A stretch of 64,000 nt of DNA from Vanilla planifolia (taxonomy: Eukaryota; Streptophyta; Magnoliopsida; Asparagales; Orchidaceae), in assembly GCA_023846275.1 (NCBI GenBank), contig CM043869.1, positions 17,331,501 through 17,395,500 on the forward strand. Direction: 5' to 3'. This document shows positions 1-10,840 of this stretch, piece after piece. The notes beneath the pieces are model-generated. The model was not told where the DNA came from and did no database searches. It worked only from the letters and a program-made list of their open reading frames with translations. The number at the start of each line of letters is the position of its first letter. Position 1 is the first letter of the stretch. The translations under genes were made by a program, and so were the position numbers.

Positions 1-1320
1 TGGATCAATTAACCTTTAAACTCTCACTCAAGCAATAAATTATGAGATAGATTATATAGTTCATATCAAGAAACTAATTATGCATTTTAGAAACAAAAGT
101 TAATCAATCATAATATTAACTTCAAAATGGATTAGCTATATGATAAGCTTATTATTCATTAATTGTTCATAACGCTTGATGTCAATGAAAAATACACAAA
201 AATGTAAAGCTATAAAACAGAGTAAATATATTGCAAAAAAAAATAAACATAAGTGTATCTAACCAACAAAATGCATGGTGTGCGACACCCATTGTATGGT
301 GCATGCCACACATTACAGAACACATGTTTCATGATGCACAATGCATGTTGCAAACCACACAATGCATGACACACTTCTCACATTGCATGACACACATTAC
401 AAATATGCCCCTATCACACTACAAATGTCGCAAGCACGCTCATATCATGTCTTGTTGAAATGTTAATTATGGAGCAAAATTTAAAGTGCATCTTGAGCAA
501 GGACAATGATTGTGAGAATGACATAGTTTGGCAAGTTCTAGATGTCAAAGACATTGAAGAGCAAGGAGAAACTCAGGGAATAGGAGGCAATTCTAACAAT
601 CTCTATTAATGATAATGGAATAGAGGAGAGATGGTCAACAAGAGCACATGAAACTATTGTGGGAGGCTTGGGGGTGCACGAGACATGTGGCTCTTAACAT
701 CTAGCTAAGTTCAATGACTATTGCAAGCAAGGAGGGCGTGTGGTTTGCTAAGCAACCAAAAGAAGCTGGATGGTCAAACTTTAGTGGAAAAGAAAAGAAA
801 ATGAATGGGCTCATTATGACAAATCATGACTAAACTCGTGTTTGTTCATTAACACTCCCACTTAACTTGCTTTTCCAACCATGTCATGTCATTGTTCTTC
901 TCTAGTAATCATTGATCGATATTTGTTCATTGGTAAATTTTAACCAATAAAGCCTATGAGGATATAATGTCATAAAGAATTTTTTTTTCAACAAGCAAGT
1001 AAACTCTAGCAAAATTATCTTTGTTAATAGTAAACATCTTGAAGTACACAATGAACTAAAACATAAATAAGGGCAATCACAAAAATAGATTAAACAAAGT
1101 TAGATTGGCTAATTCAAGGACATATAAAACATGATTAACACCATGTAAAGTCCTAATGAAAATACTAAGACATAGAAGAACATAACACTATAATATCTTT
1201 GAGATTATAGAGTTGTTGAAGTTATCTAATGTAAATAATCTAAATATTTTCTTAAGTTCAAAATAAATATTAGATGAAGGATATTATAATAAAGTATTTA
1301 ATAACATGAAACTAAAATAA
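1..1320. other. AT-rich intergenic DNA, no gene recognised
   Basis: No convincing coding exon is seen. Positions about 270-400 carry a loose, degenerate repetition of a word like GCATGACACACATT, giving a short open frame of no recognisable family. A 46-codon open frame at 469-609 has a plausible look but matches no family I can name. Confidence 0.5.
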
Positions 1321-1392
1321 CATTGTTGGAATAAAGATATTATCAAAGTGTAACAACACATGCTCCAACAGATAAAGATAAAAATATATGTG

Positions 1393-1411
1393 ACACAAGA
1401 GCATCTTGTGT
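1393..1411. repeat. Small perfect hairpin (8-bp arms, 3-base loop)
   Basis: ACACAAGA at 1393-1400 and TCTTGTGT at 1404-1411 are exact inverted copies separated by GCA. No run of T follows on either strand and no gene is adjacent, so a role is not inferred. Confidence 0.5.
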
Positions 1412-2164
1412 TAGCTCACAAACACATACCTGTTGGTATCAGACTAGTCCCATTTGAACTCGAAGTCATACCCGAGTCGAATCTTATTTCGATTAGTTAT
1501 CTTTGTCAGCCATAGAAGACGATTATAGTGCTCTATTTTCTCCTATGGTTGTCTCCGCTATATTTGCTTTGTTCATCAAAATATATTTCACAGTAAAATG
1601 TGTCATCATCGATATTAATTATTGTGCATGCTTTTTTCCGCTATTGTTGTCGTCCACCATCACTTGATCAACTGCTACTCTCGATCATTGTTGACTAGCT
1701 GCCCAACATCACCTGGTTCCCCACCATTGTTAGGTAGCCTACTACTCCCTGACTGCCCACCATCGCCTAGTCTCCCATCAGCTACCACCCTCTAGCCACT
1801 ACCAACCGCCGTCATTCGTCTCATCCACTGTTAGCATCCTTGTCATATTGTCATTGACGTTTGATTGTTATGTTGCATGTTGTATAATTTTTTTGACATT
1901 ATTTTTTTAATGCATTTTTATATTTTGTATTTAATATGGTTGAAGTTAATGTCATGAAATTCTAATTTTTTTAAATTTCTCAAGTGATTTAATTACAAAA
2001 TTATATTTTTCTACATATTTTGTATTTAATATGATTGATCCATTGGAAGTAATATCATAGAATTCTAAATATCTTTTTTAGATTTCTAAATGATTAAACT
2101 CCAAAAAAAATTTCTATACATATGATGTTTTCAAATGTTCATTTTTTTTTGTTTTTTTCATGTA

Positions 2165-2392
2165 TTAAGTCTCCTTCATCTATAAATAAGACAGGCTTTC
2201 TCATTGTAAGATGGTATTAATGAATGAAAATTTTCTTGTTTGTATGCTTTCTCCTATGTGAGCAAAGAGTGTGTGCCCAACTTTAGTTGGAGAGATTTCA
2301 ACTTCCCCTCCTTTGTGAGAGACAAGGATTGAAGGTCGGAGATCTTCCACCAGGAGAGTAAACAGTCAAAAAAATTCTCACTTCTGTCAACA
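2165..2392 (+). mobile_element. Possible decayed LTR fragment (copia-like)
   Basis: The stretch has the build of a plant LTR promoter and its downstream part: a TATA-like CTATAAATAAG near 2180, then a T-rich, G-poor leader, ending in GTCAACA at 2392. A candidate matching start TGTTGG lies at 1324, and the 1640-1850 interval between is C-rich with CACCATC-like words. The five bases flanking 1324 and 2392 differ (AACAT versus CTCGT), so no target duplication supports these borders, and no second LTR was found. Family and borders are inferences. Confidence 0.3.
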
Positions 2393-2804
2393 CTCGTAAG
2401 TCTTCGCCCATCTTCTTGCTCTCTTGATCCAATTACTAAACCACAACCCTCCTAAATGAGGCTCCAAATTCTAACCTACCATCTTGTTACCCTTTTAATC
2501 AAGCTTTCCTGCAAACCCAAACCTCCACCTCATCTCCCTTTTCCATCTTCGACGCTCCATGCGTTATCTCCAAAGAGTACTACAAGCCACCATTACAAAA
2601 AGGTGTTTTTATCTTTTAAGTGATAATCTAACATTATGGGTACTCTTTCTTTTATTAAAGTACTTCATATAGAGTTTGTTTTGAAGTTTTTTATTTTATT
2701 TATATAAAATTAGATGTGATAAAACTGTTGCGGAAAACTTTATGTTTAACTCTTAACATATTGTCACCTACTCTACTTAATAATTCATGCTACAAATTTG
2801 AAAG

Positions 2805-2809
2805 CTAAC
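2805..2809. repeat. Target-site duplication CTAAC, left copy
   Basis: CTAAC directly before the left LTR matches CTAAC at 7811-7815 directly after the right LTR. Five bases is the usual length for Ty3/gypsy integrases, and the perfect match fixes both element ends. Confidence 0.95.
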
Positions 2810-3965
2810 TGATGTAGGACTAGACGAAATTTGCTTAGTTAGTAAATTCGTGACTGATGCACAACAAAGAGCAGGGCCGTCACCCTAAGGGACACATATC
2901 TAGATACGATGAGGGTTGAATGTAAAAGGCACCAGCCAATGAATCCTAACTAAATTTAGGATCGCTAGCGGCTAAGAAGTCACTAAATCGATTACGGCTA
3001 CACACTTTCAAACACGCAGAAATAGGGAGTACTTAGATTGGTTAAGTACCAGTTGAACTTAAAATATAATTTATAGTAGAAGTTGCACTTCGCAGAATGA
3101 AAATATATTGAAGACAAATTAATAAACTAGGAATGGAAATTACTCGTAAAAGGAAGACGAGGAAAACGAAAACTTCAACTTGAAGATGGTTGAGCGGTGA
3201 AGGAAGATGATAAACTGGAGTGGCGTCTCACCACTTGGACCTCACGTCCCTCCTCCCAGTATCAGAGCTTTGATGAGTCGGCACACCAAAGACACTCAGA
3301 GCACTCACGAACTCAGAATGGAAGCAAAGAACACTCAAAGCTTGTATTAACTATTCCCCCTTACAACAAAAGAGGACTCCCCCTTATATAGGAATCCATA
3401 AAGGTACAAAAGACATTTGACTCATAACATGGGAATACTAAAGGACACATGGGTAAACCAAAAGTCACCTAAAAATAATGAAAATTAAGTTCATTCATGG
3501 GAATACAAAAAGACTCCTAATTTCGGTTGGCTGGAGGCGCGGCGACGACGGCGGCGGTGCGGGTCGGCGAGGGTCGGCGCGTGTTGGCGCGGTTCGACGA
3601 GTGTTGGCGAGGGTCGGCGCGGGTTGGCGCGGGTCGGCGCGGGTCGGCGCTAGTCGGCGCGGGTCGATTGGGTAGGCGCCTGGCTGGACTCATGCACAGC
3701 GGTTCGGGCTACCCGGATCTGGATCGGGCACGGTCGGTTCGAAACGGCGGCGGGCGGCTCACTGTGGCAGCGGAGGTTGCTGCGAAGGCGGCAGCCGGTG
3801 GCAGGAATAGTGATTTTTGCTCCCGAGAAGCCATTCGGACTCCGATTTTGAATCCGAAAGTTGTGTTGACTTCCAAAAGATAAGACGGACAATAATAATA
3901 GATTTTTTGTGCAAGACCTGGTCCTTGGACGACGAAAGTCCTTCTTGAACATGATGTCCTCATCA
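2810..3965 (-). repeat. 3' LTR of the young chromovirus (left copy)
   Basis: Near-identical to 6699-7810, with terminal inverted TGATG/CATCA. A TATATAA box on the minus strand lies at 3384-3390. It is 44 bp longer than its partner, mostly because its GC-rich 10-bp repeat array (about 3556-3668) has more units. The pol reading frame enters this LTR and stays open to 3650. Confidence 0.95.
3556..3668. repeat. GC-rich 10-bp minisatellite in the left LTR
   Basis: Roughly ten degenerate units of GGTCGGCGCG (variants GGTTGGCGCG and GTGTTGGCGC) form a GC island in otherwise AT-rich DNA. The matching array in the right LTR has about six cleaner units, so copy number changed after insertion. Confidence 0.85.
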
Positions 3966-5925
3966 TTTCCCTTGGGGTGGGAAAAACTCAGCTCTGATGA
4001 GTAATCTCTGGCCCTCTCATAGTCTTCAAGTGCTCCAGGGTTCAAACGATGAAGCTCCTCTCGAGATATCCAAGTGTCATCTTCGTTTAACCTGTCTTTC
4101 CAATGTACAAGATATTTCCGATATTGTTTATTCCTAGTGTTAGTAATTTTATCATCAATAATTTTTTCAATCTGCTCACTCGATTTCTTAAAACAGGCCG
4201 GTGGACACTCGGGTAGAGGTTCACTCACAAGGGGAGTAGATTCAGGCTCAAACGGCTCACTAGGTATTTCAACTGGCTCCTTGTAAGCCACCAAGTCTGA
4301 GATATTGAAAGTGTTGCTAACTCCATAATCATCTGGCAATTCTAAAGTGTACGCGTTCGGGCTAATTTTAGTTATGATTCTAAAAGGTCCGATGCCCTTT
4401 GCATGCAACTTTCTTAATGTTCCTGGAGGAAACCTCTCAGGCCTCACACTTATCATGACAAAATCTCCCACAGAAAACTCCTTGTTCTTTTTATGTGCAT
4501 CAGCCAATTTTTTATATGTTTCATTGCTTAGATTAATTTTTTCTTTTATACTTTTATAAATATTTCTTATATGTTCGGCAAATTCTATGGCTGATTCTGA
4601 TGAACGAGTATGTGTAGGTAAAGGAATTAAGTCTATAGGACTATGAGGCTTATAACCGTTATAGGCCTCGAACGGGCTTATTCCAATTGTCCTATTGACT
4701 GAGCTATTATAAGCATATTCTATTCTTGGTAAAAGTAGGTCCCAATTTTTAACGTTATCACCAACTAAACTTCTTAATAAGTTTCCTAAACTTCGGTTGA
4801 CAACTTCAGTTTGGCCATCAGTTTGTGGATGATAAGCTGTGGAGAATTTCAGTTTTGTTCCTAATGATTGCCATAAAGTTCTCAAAAAATGTGATGTGAA
4901 CCTAACATCTTTATCAGATACTATGGTCTTAGGTACTTTTTTAACTGTTAATGCCCATATTACTAATCCATCAGTGAATTCACGCATAGCTTCTCCTTTA
5001 GATATGATATGAATTTTTTTACTCTTAATTTGATTTGTCTTCTTGATAGGTTGAACTTTATTCTTGGGAGGGGATGGGTATAGTTTAATCTTTTGTCCAT
5101 TATGCGTAAAGATGCATGTATTGGATTTCCCTGTTAATAAAGCCTCGTGGTCATAAAGCCATGGTCTCCCTAATATGATGCTTCCTATTTGCATTGGAAC
5201 TATGTCACAAACTATATCTTCTAAATATTGTCCAAATGCTAAAGGAACTACACATTGTACTTTAACTGGAATAGATGTCTCGTTAATCCATGAGACAGTG
5301 TAAGGGTGGGGATGTGGGGTCGTAATTAGGCCAAGTTTGGTCACCGAATCTGTAGAAATGGCATTAATACTGCTCCCACTATCGATTACTACTTTGCAAA
5401 CATTTTCTCCTATTTTAATGAAAATATGAAAGATTGCAGTTCTTCTCCAGTCTTCACTAATTTTTGGTTGAGTAAGGGTGCATCTGACTACAACTAGAGC
5501 TTCTTCCCCTGGGTTATCTTCTTCATCTTCATAATATTCATTAGCAAGATCACTATCTGGGTTGTATTCTGTTATCTCCTCGGTGTCTATTTCAGGTTCC
5601 TCACTTTCACCTTCTCCTAAGTAGTTTATCCTGGTGGGACATTGGGCTGCTACATGTCCTTTTCCATTACATTTATAGCAAGTTATTTCTTTAGGTCTTG
5701 TGGTGGTTGGATTGGGTTTTATGGCGGTAGTAGGCTGGGTACGGCTAGTAGATGATCCATTATTAGAGTATTTCGGTATAGGTTTGGGTTCAAACTTCTT
5801 TGTAGGATAGATCTTTTGTAAGCGCTCTATTTTGCTAGTTATTCTATAGGCTTCGGGTAGGGATTCTACGCCATGAATTAAAAGTTCTCTTTGTAGGTCT
5901 TCCCTAAGTCCAGCACGAAATCGGG
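3650..5925 (-). pseudogene. Deleted gag-pol remnant: zinc knuckle, protease, integrase core, chromodomain
   Basis: One continuous minus-strand frame. A CCHC zinc knuckle (CYKCNGKGHVAAQC) is at 5639-5680. The aspartic-protease active site IDSGSS is at about 5375-5383. After the protease the frame passes from ALTVKK to VPKTIVSDKDVRF near 4935-4945, which joins the region after the protease directly to the middle of the integrase core. The second catalytic Asp is in IVSDKD and the catalytic Glu in TDGQTEVVNR. A GDFV...GPFRI C-terminal integrase region follows, then a chromodomain (YRKYLVHWKD, DDTWISREEL) at about 4010-4155. All of RT and RNase H and the HHCC part of integrase are missing. The frame continues about 105 codons into the LTR and stops at 3650. 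There is no in-frame Met near the front because the polyprotein should start at 6628. Confidence 0.9.
3966..3973 (-). promoter_or_regulatory. Polypurine tract of the young chromovirus
   Basis: On the minus strand AAGGGAAA sits immediately before the TG of the 3' LTR, the expected position for the plus-strand DNA primer of an LTR retrotransposon. C-rich bases (CCCACCCC) precede it. Confidence 0.8.
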
Positions 5926-6628
5926 AGAGTCATAGATGGGTCTTCATCTATTCCACATCTGAGATGATATTCATCGAATTTGGCAATATATTCATTTATT
6001 GATTTTCCTCCTTGTGTGTGACGTTGCCATTGGTCCAATAATTGATTTTTATAAGTTCTTGGAACATATTTTTGCCTAAGGGCTCTTTTAAGTTCATTAC
6101 AAGTTTCAATTGGCAGCGAGTTTCTTTGAAAATTATCATTATCTACAGCTTCCATATAGAGTCGTGCTTGCTTAGATAATTTCATTTTAGCAAATAATGT
6201 CTATCTTCAGTAAGTCTAAACCATTGAAAATATTTGTCTATAGCGGCTTCCCATTCTAAATATTCTTTAGGGTTAAGGGAACCTTCAAAACTAGGGATTT
6301 CGAATTTGATTGATCTGAGTAATTGGTCATTGTCATTTTCGGTCCGGTTTCTATGTCTATGTGGTATTGTTGATTGATAGTCGCTTCCTTCTTCTATTAT
6401 CTCTGGTTCCATTCTACGTTGTTGTGTCGGTGTGACTTTAAGTCTAGGGGGTTGTAGTATTTCTTTTTCAATAATTTCTGGTTCCACTTGATTTCGTTCT
6501 AATCGATTGAGTCTTGCATTTGTTTGAGTTGATAGATCCTGTATAGCTAATTGCATTTGTTGCATCTGTTCCATGAGTTGTTCAAATTGATTATCCATTG
6601 TATATTCCCTACCAGATCTAGTTCGCAT
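5904..6628 (-). pseudogene. gag of the young chromovirus, broken by two frameshifts
   Basis: The first open segment (6182-6628, 148 codons) begins with a Met 71 bases inside the LTR. It carries an acidic, coiled-coil-like start (QFEQLMEQMQQMQLAIQDL) and the entry to the capsid fold (FEGSLNPKEYLEWEAAIDKY). The second segment (5904-6185) continues the retrotransposon gag domain in another frame (YVPRTYKNQLLDQWQRHTQG, then INEYIAKFDEYHLRCGI). One base appears lost near 6188, where the reading passes from HYLLK to MKLSKQ, and one base gained near 5930. The frame then resumes as a short RFRAGLRED stretch leading to the zinc knuckle. The breaks mean this copy cannot make a normal Gag. Confidence 0.9.
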
Positions 6629-6682
6629 AAACGTTTTCGTAAAGTGTGTGTGTGCAGCTCACAAAGTAACCGAATAACCGTT

Positions 6683-6694
6683 GCTCTGATACCA
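6683..6694 (-). promoter_or_regulatory. Primer-binding site for initiator Met tRNA
   Basis: TGGTATCAGAGC on the minus strand, four bases inside the 5' LTR (6699). This is the standard plant primer site complementary to the 3' end of initiator methionine tRNA, and it confirms minus-strand orientation. Confidence 0.95.
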
Positions 6695-6698
6695 AATG

Positions 6699-7810
6699 TG
6701 ATGTAGGACTAGACGAAATTTGCTTAGTTAGTAAATTCGTGACTGATGCACAACAAAGAGCAGGGCCGTCACCCTAAAGGACACATATCTAGATACGATG
6801 AGGGTTGAATGTAAAAGGCACCAGCCAATGAATCCTAACTAAATTTAGGATCGTTAGCGGCTAAGAAGTCACTAAATCGATTACGGCTACACACTTTCAA
6901 ACACGCAGAAATAGGGAGTACTTAGATTGGTTAAGTACCAGTTGAACTTAAAATATAATTTATAGTAGAAGTTGCACTTCGCAGAATGAAAATATATTGA
7001 AGACAAATTAATAAACTAGGAATGGAAATTACTCGTAAAAGGAAGACGAGGAAAACGAAAACTTCAACTTGAAGATGGTTGAGCGGTGAAGGAAGATGAT
7101 AAACTGGAGTGGCGTCTCACCACTTGGACCTCACGTCCCTCCTCCCAGTATCAGAGCTTTGACGAGTCGGCACACCAAAGACACTCAGAGCACTCACGAA
7201 CTCAAAATGGAAGCAAAGAACACTCAAAGCTTGTATTAACTATTCCCCCTTACAACAGAAGAGGACTCCCCCTTATATAGGAATCCATAAGGGTACAAAA
7301 GACATTTGACTCATAACATGGGAATACTAAAGGACACATGGGTAAACCAAAAGTCACCTAAAAATAATGAAAATTAAGTTCATTCATGGGAATACAAAAA
7401 GACTCCTAATTTCGATTGGCTGGAGGCGCGGCGACGGCGGCGGCGGCGGCGGTGCGGGTCGGCGCGGGTCGGCGCGGGTTGGCGCGGGTCGGCGCGGGTC
7501 GGCGCGGGTCGATTGGGTAGGCGCCTGGCTGGACTCATGCACAGCGGTTCGGGCTACCCGGATCTGGATCGGGCACGGTCGGTTCGAAACGGCGGCGAGC
7601 GGCTCACTGTGGCTGCGGAGGTTGCGGCGGAGGCGGTAGCCGGTGGCAGGAATAGTGATTTTTGCTCCCGAGAAGCCATTCGGACTCCGATTTTGAATCT
7701 GAAAGTTGTGTTGGCTTCCAAAATATAAGACGGACAATAATAATAGATTTTTTGTGCAAAACCTGGTCCTTGGACGACGAAAGTCCTTCTTGAACATGAT
7801 GTCCTCATCA
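6699..7810 (-). repeat. 5' LTR of the young chromovirus (right copy)
   Basis: Begins and ends TGATG/CATCA and is directly followed by the CTAAC target copy. The GC-rich 10-bp array is at about 7458-7512. A minus-strand frame (7384-7848) stays open through the U3 part, as in the left LTR. Confidence 0.95.
7273..7279 (-). promoter_or_regulatory. TATA box of the 5' LTR promoter
   Basis: CTATATAAGG on the minus strand inside the 5' LTR, conserved in the other LTR at 3384-3390. Transcription would start about 25-30 bases further along the minus strand, near 7245, which divides U3 from R. Confidence 0.7.
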
Positions 7811-7815
7811 CTAAC

Positions 7816-10800
7816 TTTTGAATAATTATAAAATATTTCATATGTCACTTAACTCTAATTAGTGTATGATATTTTTTAATATTTTTTAATAATCTATTGA
7901 GTAACTCTAGTATTGTAAGCTCCAAATTAAACTTTGATGTAAGTCTAATTTGCCCTACATCAATATGTGTACGTATAACATTATAGAGTAGTTCTCTATA
8001 TCACAATAACAAATAACCAATTTACACATTCAACATAGTAGCAACAAATCATATAGCTTTTCAATAGAAATATCAATACTATTCAGCTCCTTTTGGAAGT
8101 GTAAATCCACCAAAATCACTTCTCAACTTAAGGTACTTAGGCCTGAATTTTAATAATCTCTCACTGAATAGTAATAATAGTTTCTTCCCTTTTTTATAAT
8201 CACTCAAGAAGATAAATAAACATCACTATAACAAAACATTGCATTGAACACTAATGAAAAACAAAGTAAATTTAGAACATAAACATGAATTAATTAATCG
8301 AGTGTATCATTTAGTGAAATATTATCTAAAACATTCATCCAATAAATATTTTTCAATTTGTCTTAAAAGAATTATTAGTTCTACTTTTTTGGTAAAATCT
8401 CAAGTCTAATATAGATTCTACTCTCCAAAAATGAAAGATTATCTTTAAGCTTTCTAAACCTTGTATCCATGTGAGATTTTAGGGAACTAATCCTTGAAAG
8501 AAATGTGCCATAAAATGATTTTATTTGAAACTTCAATAAAGGATGTCTGATAAGTTTCAAGATGAGAAACAATACCAGTTGAGAACTATGGACCTTGATA
8601 CACTTTTATATAGTTATTTTTCAACTACTTGAGCTCCAACATCCCACAAAAAAAGCAACTACACAAAATACTGCATCTACTTTATGTCTGACTCTTTACT
8701 GCTCTAAGAATGCATTCCAATTCCTTTGATCTTATATTATACTTAAAATTGAAGGTGCAATTAAATACCCATATATTAAGTTAAAATTCTTCTTGTAATT
8801 AGGGTTTTTAACTACAAGAATGTTGTTCATCAACCTAAATATTATTTTAGTAAGGTCAAAAAGCTCCTTCAAATAATAATAGGTAAGAGATAACCAAGGT
8901 GTGATAAGTTGTTTAGCATCTCATTTTAATATAATTATATTTCATAGGAAATGTTAAAGCAAGATCTTTATGTAAGAAACTTGACTTTGTATACGTCTAC
9001 TCTTTGTCAAGTTATAGATCGTCTTGTTAACTCTAGTCTAATCAAAACTTATACTCTTATAGTTTGTCCATTATGTAGGACCAGATGCAAGAATCTTGAA
9101 AAATCGATCGAGATCCTCTTCGGTGATCTTAATAGAAGTTTTTATGTATGTATGACCTAGCAATATTAAAGTCTTCTAATATTTCTAGATTTACATAGAA
9201 GTGTCTCATCATAATACTATTGACTGGATGCCTTTGTTGCAAAGCTTGCTTTAATCCTATCTTGCCAAAATTAAAACAAGATTGAATCACTTACCTTAAA
9301 CTCTAACTCTACATTAATTGGTTTAGGTATTTTAATTCCACTTTTTTATTTGATCAAATGCCTCTATGTGAACTCTTGATCAAAAATATTCTCCTTATAA
9401 AGCCTAGTAAATAAAGGGTTTTGCTTTCTTAGGAGATTTTTTTGTAGTTCTAAGTCACTTAGTCATGATAATAAATCCAAATATAAATGTATGATTACAA
9501 AAATATGCTTGCATTGAGACCTAAAATACATAAAAATAGCCCATCAAGCATAACACATATTACCTGAACATGCACAGTATAGCATCCCAAGGAAATAAAC
9601 TTGGATTATTGACAAGTAGACAAAGTTTATTCACTCAAAATGATAATATCTTGGTGATTAGAATGCACTAGGGGTCAATCATAGCAAGGATTGTTAAAGA
9701 ACCATAATAGGATAATTATTCTTCCATTTTTCATTCCTAGTTTGGATTTCATATGAAAAACCTACTATTTATACATATGACATTCATATTTGTGTAAAGT
9801 AGGAGATTTTATAAGATAATTTAGAATACTTTGTCTAAAATAAATGGCTAACATGATCATTGTACATGGGTGATCAAATGATCATGTATGAGTGATACAA
9901 CTCTCATTGTCTGCTTAAGTTATAATAATCATTCTGTTGTGACTATCAACTCATACTTGTCTAATTCCAATATCTTTTTTCTTATCCAATTTGCATTAGT
10001 CTTGTAACAAATTGTATATGGCTAATTATGGTTCTATATGATGAATCTATCAAATAAGTATAATAACTTGAATATATAAATACAAATTATACACTCAATA
10101 CTTAGAGTAAGCAAATTATCATTATGAGACTCATATAATTACGATCTTATGAGCATATTCGTTTGATCTTCATTTTACATATCAATTTATTTTTTGATAA
10201 ATTATCATATTATTATTATGTATGTATTGCATTGATATAATTAATATCTTATATATGCTTCACATTTTCATATACATCATCTAGTATGATACAGTTATTG
10301 TACAAATTGAAGTCATCAGCTTCTTATAGAACTAATAGATAAAAGTCATAGTTGTATGATCAAAAAATCCTATATGCATGAATCATACAAAGGTTAAATT
10401 AATAATATGAGCTAATTTTTGAATTGTATTTTCATGAGATCAATATCAATTTTGTTTGATTCATTATGATTATCAATTTTATGTAATCACACTAATTTCT
10501 TATTTAATAGACTTTTGAACTAGAATATATTTGTTCTTAATACTAACAACTATCAAATACTTTACTACTCAATCATTTTATCAAATAATAGAAGCATTAA
10601 TCAAACTTTCATATTTCTTATAACTTACTTGATTGAGAACATCTGTCACATACTTTTCTTAACCAATTCTACATGATTCAACGAATTAGCAAAATAAATA
10701 TTATCCATTACTTATTATTATAATTAAAAGAAGGTCCAAATTCACTTCTATGTATAAAGTTTGACAAGTAAACCACAAGAAAATATCATAAGCTAAGATT

Positions 10801-10840
10801 TGTCTTCATAAGTCTCTTTTATGAAGACATGCTCATACAA
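7816..10840. other. AT-rich intergenic DNA, probably old repeat
   Basis: No exon or intact domain was recognised. Short open frames (for example 8381-8572 and 8951-9160) show no family signature. Given the minus-strand gag relic just to the right, pol-derived remnants could lie here but are too decayed to read. Confidence 0.4.

Larger units (their letters stand above)
2810..7810 (-). mobile_element. Young Ty3/gypsy chromovirus, complete ends, internally deleted
   Basis: A 5,001-bp LTR retrotransposon read on the minus strand. Its LTRs are 2810-3965 (1,156 bp, 3' LTR) and 6699-7810 (1,112 bp, 5' LTR), each TGATG...CATCA, flanked by the perfect direct repeat CTAAC at 2805-2809 and 7811-7815. 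By eye the LTRs differ at about 17 positions over roughly 1.07 kb outside the repeat array, so the insertion is recent. In order along the minus strand come primer site, gag with two frameshifts, zinc knuckle, protease, a fusion straight into the integrase catalytic core, a chromodomain and the polypurine tract. Reverse transcriptase, RNase H and the N-terminal integrase domain are absent, so it could move only with proteins from relatives. The C-terminal chromodomain places it among chromoviruses; I do not assign a clade firmly. Confidence 0.95.

Noticed and set aside
231..458. 75-codon open frame with Met- and His-rich product
   Set aside because: It follows the degenerate GCATG/CACACAT repetition; its composition is explained by the repeat and no domain or splice context supports a gene.
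469..609. 46-codon open frame with a protein-like composition
   Set aside because: Too short, no family recognised, and no upstream or downstream exon found.
1429..1441. Met-tRNA primer-site-like TTGGTATCAGA
   Set aside because: No LTR end with terminal CA precedes it and no paired LTR was found. It may belong to a decayed element but cannot be supported.
3197..3391. 64-codon plus-strand open frame, repeated at 7086-7280
   Set aside because: It occurs in both LTRs because they are copies, and runs antisense to the element's transcript. Not a gene.
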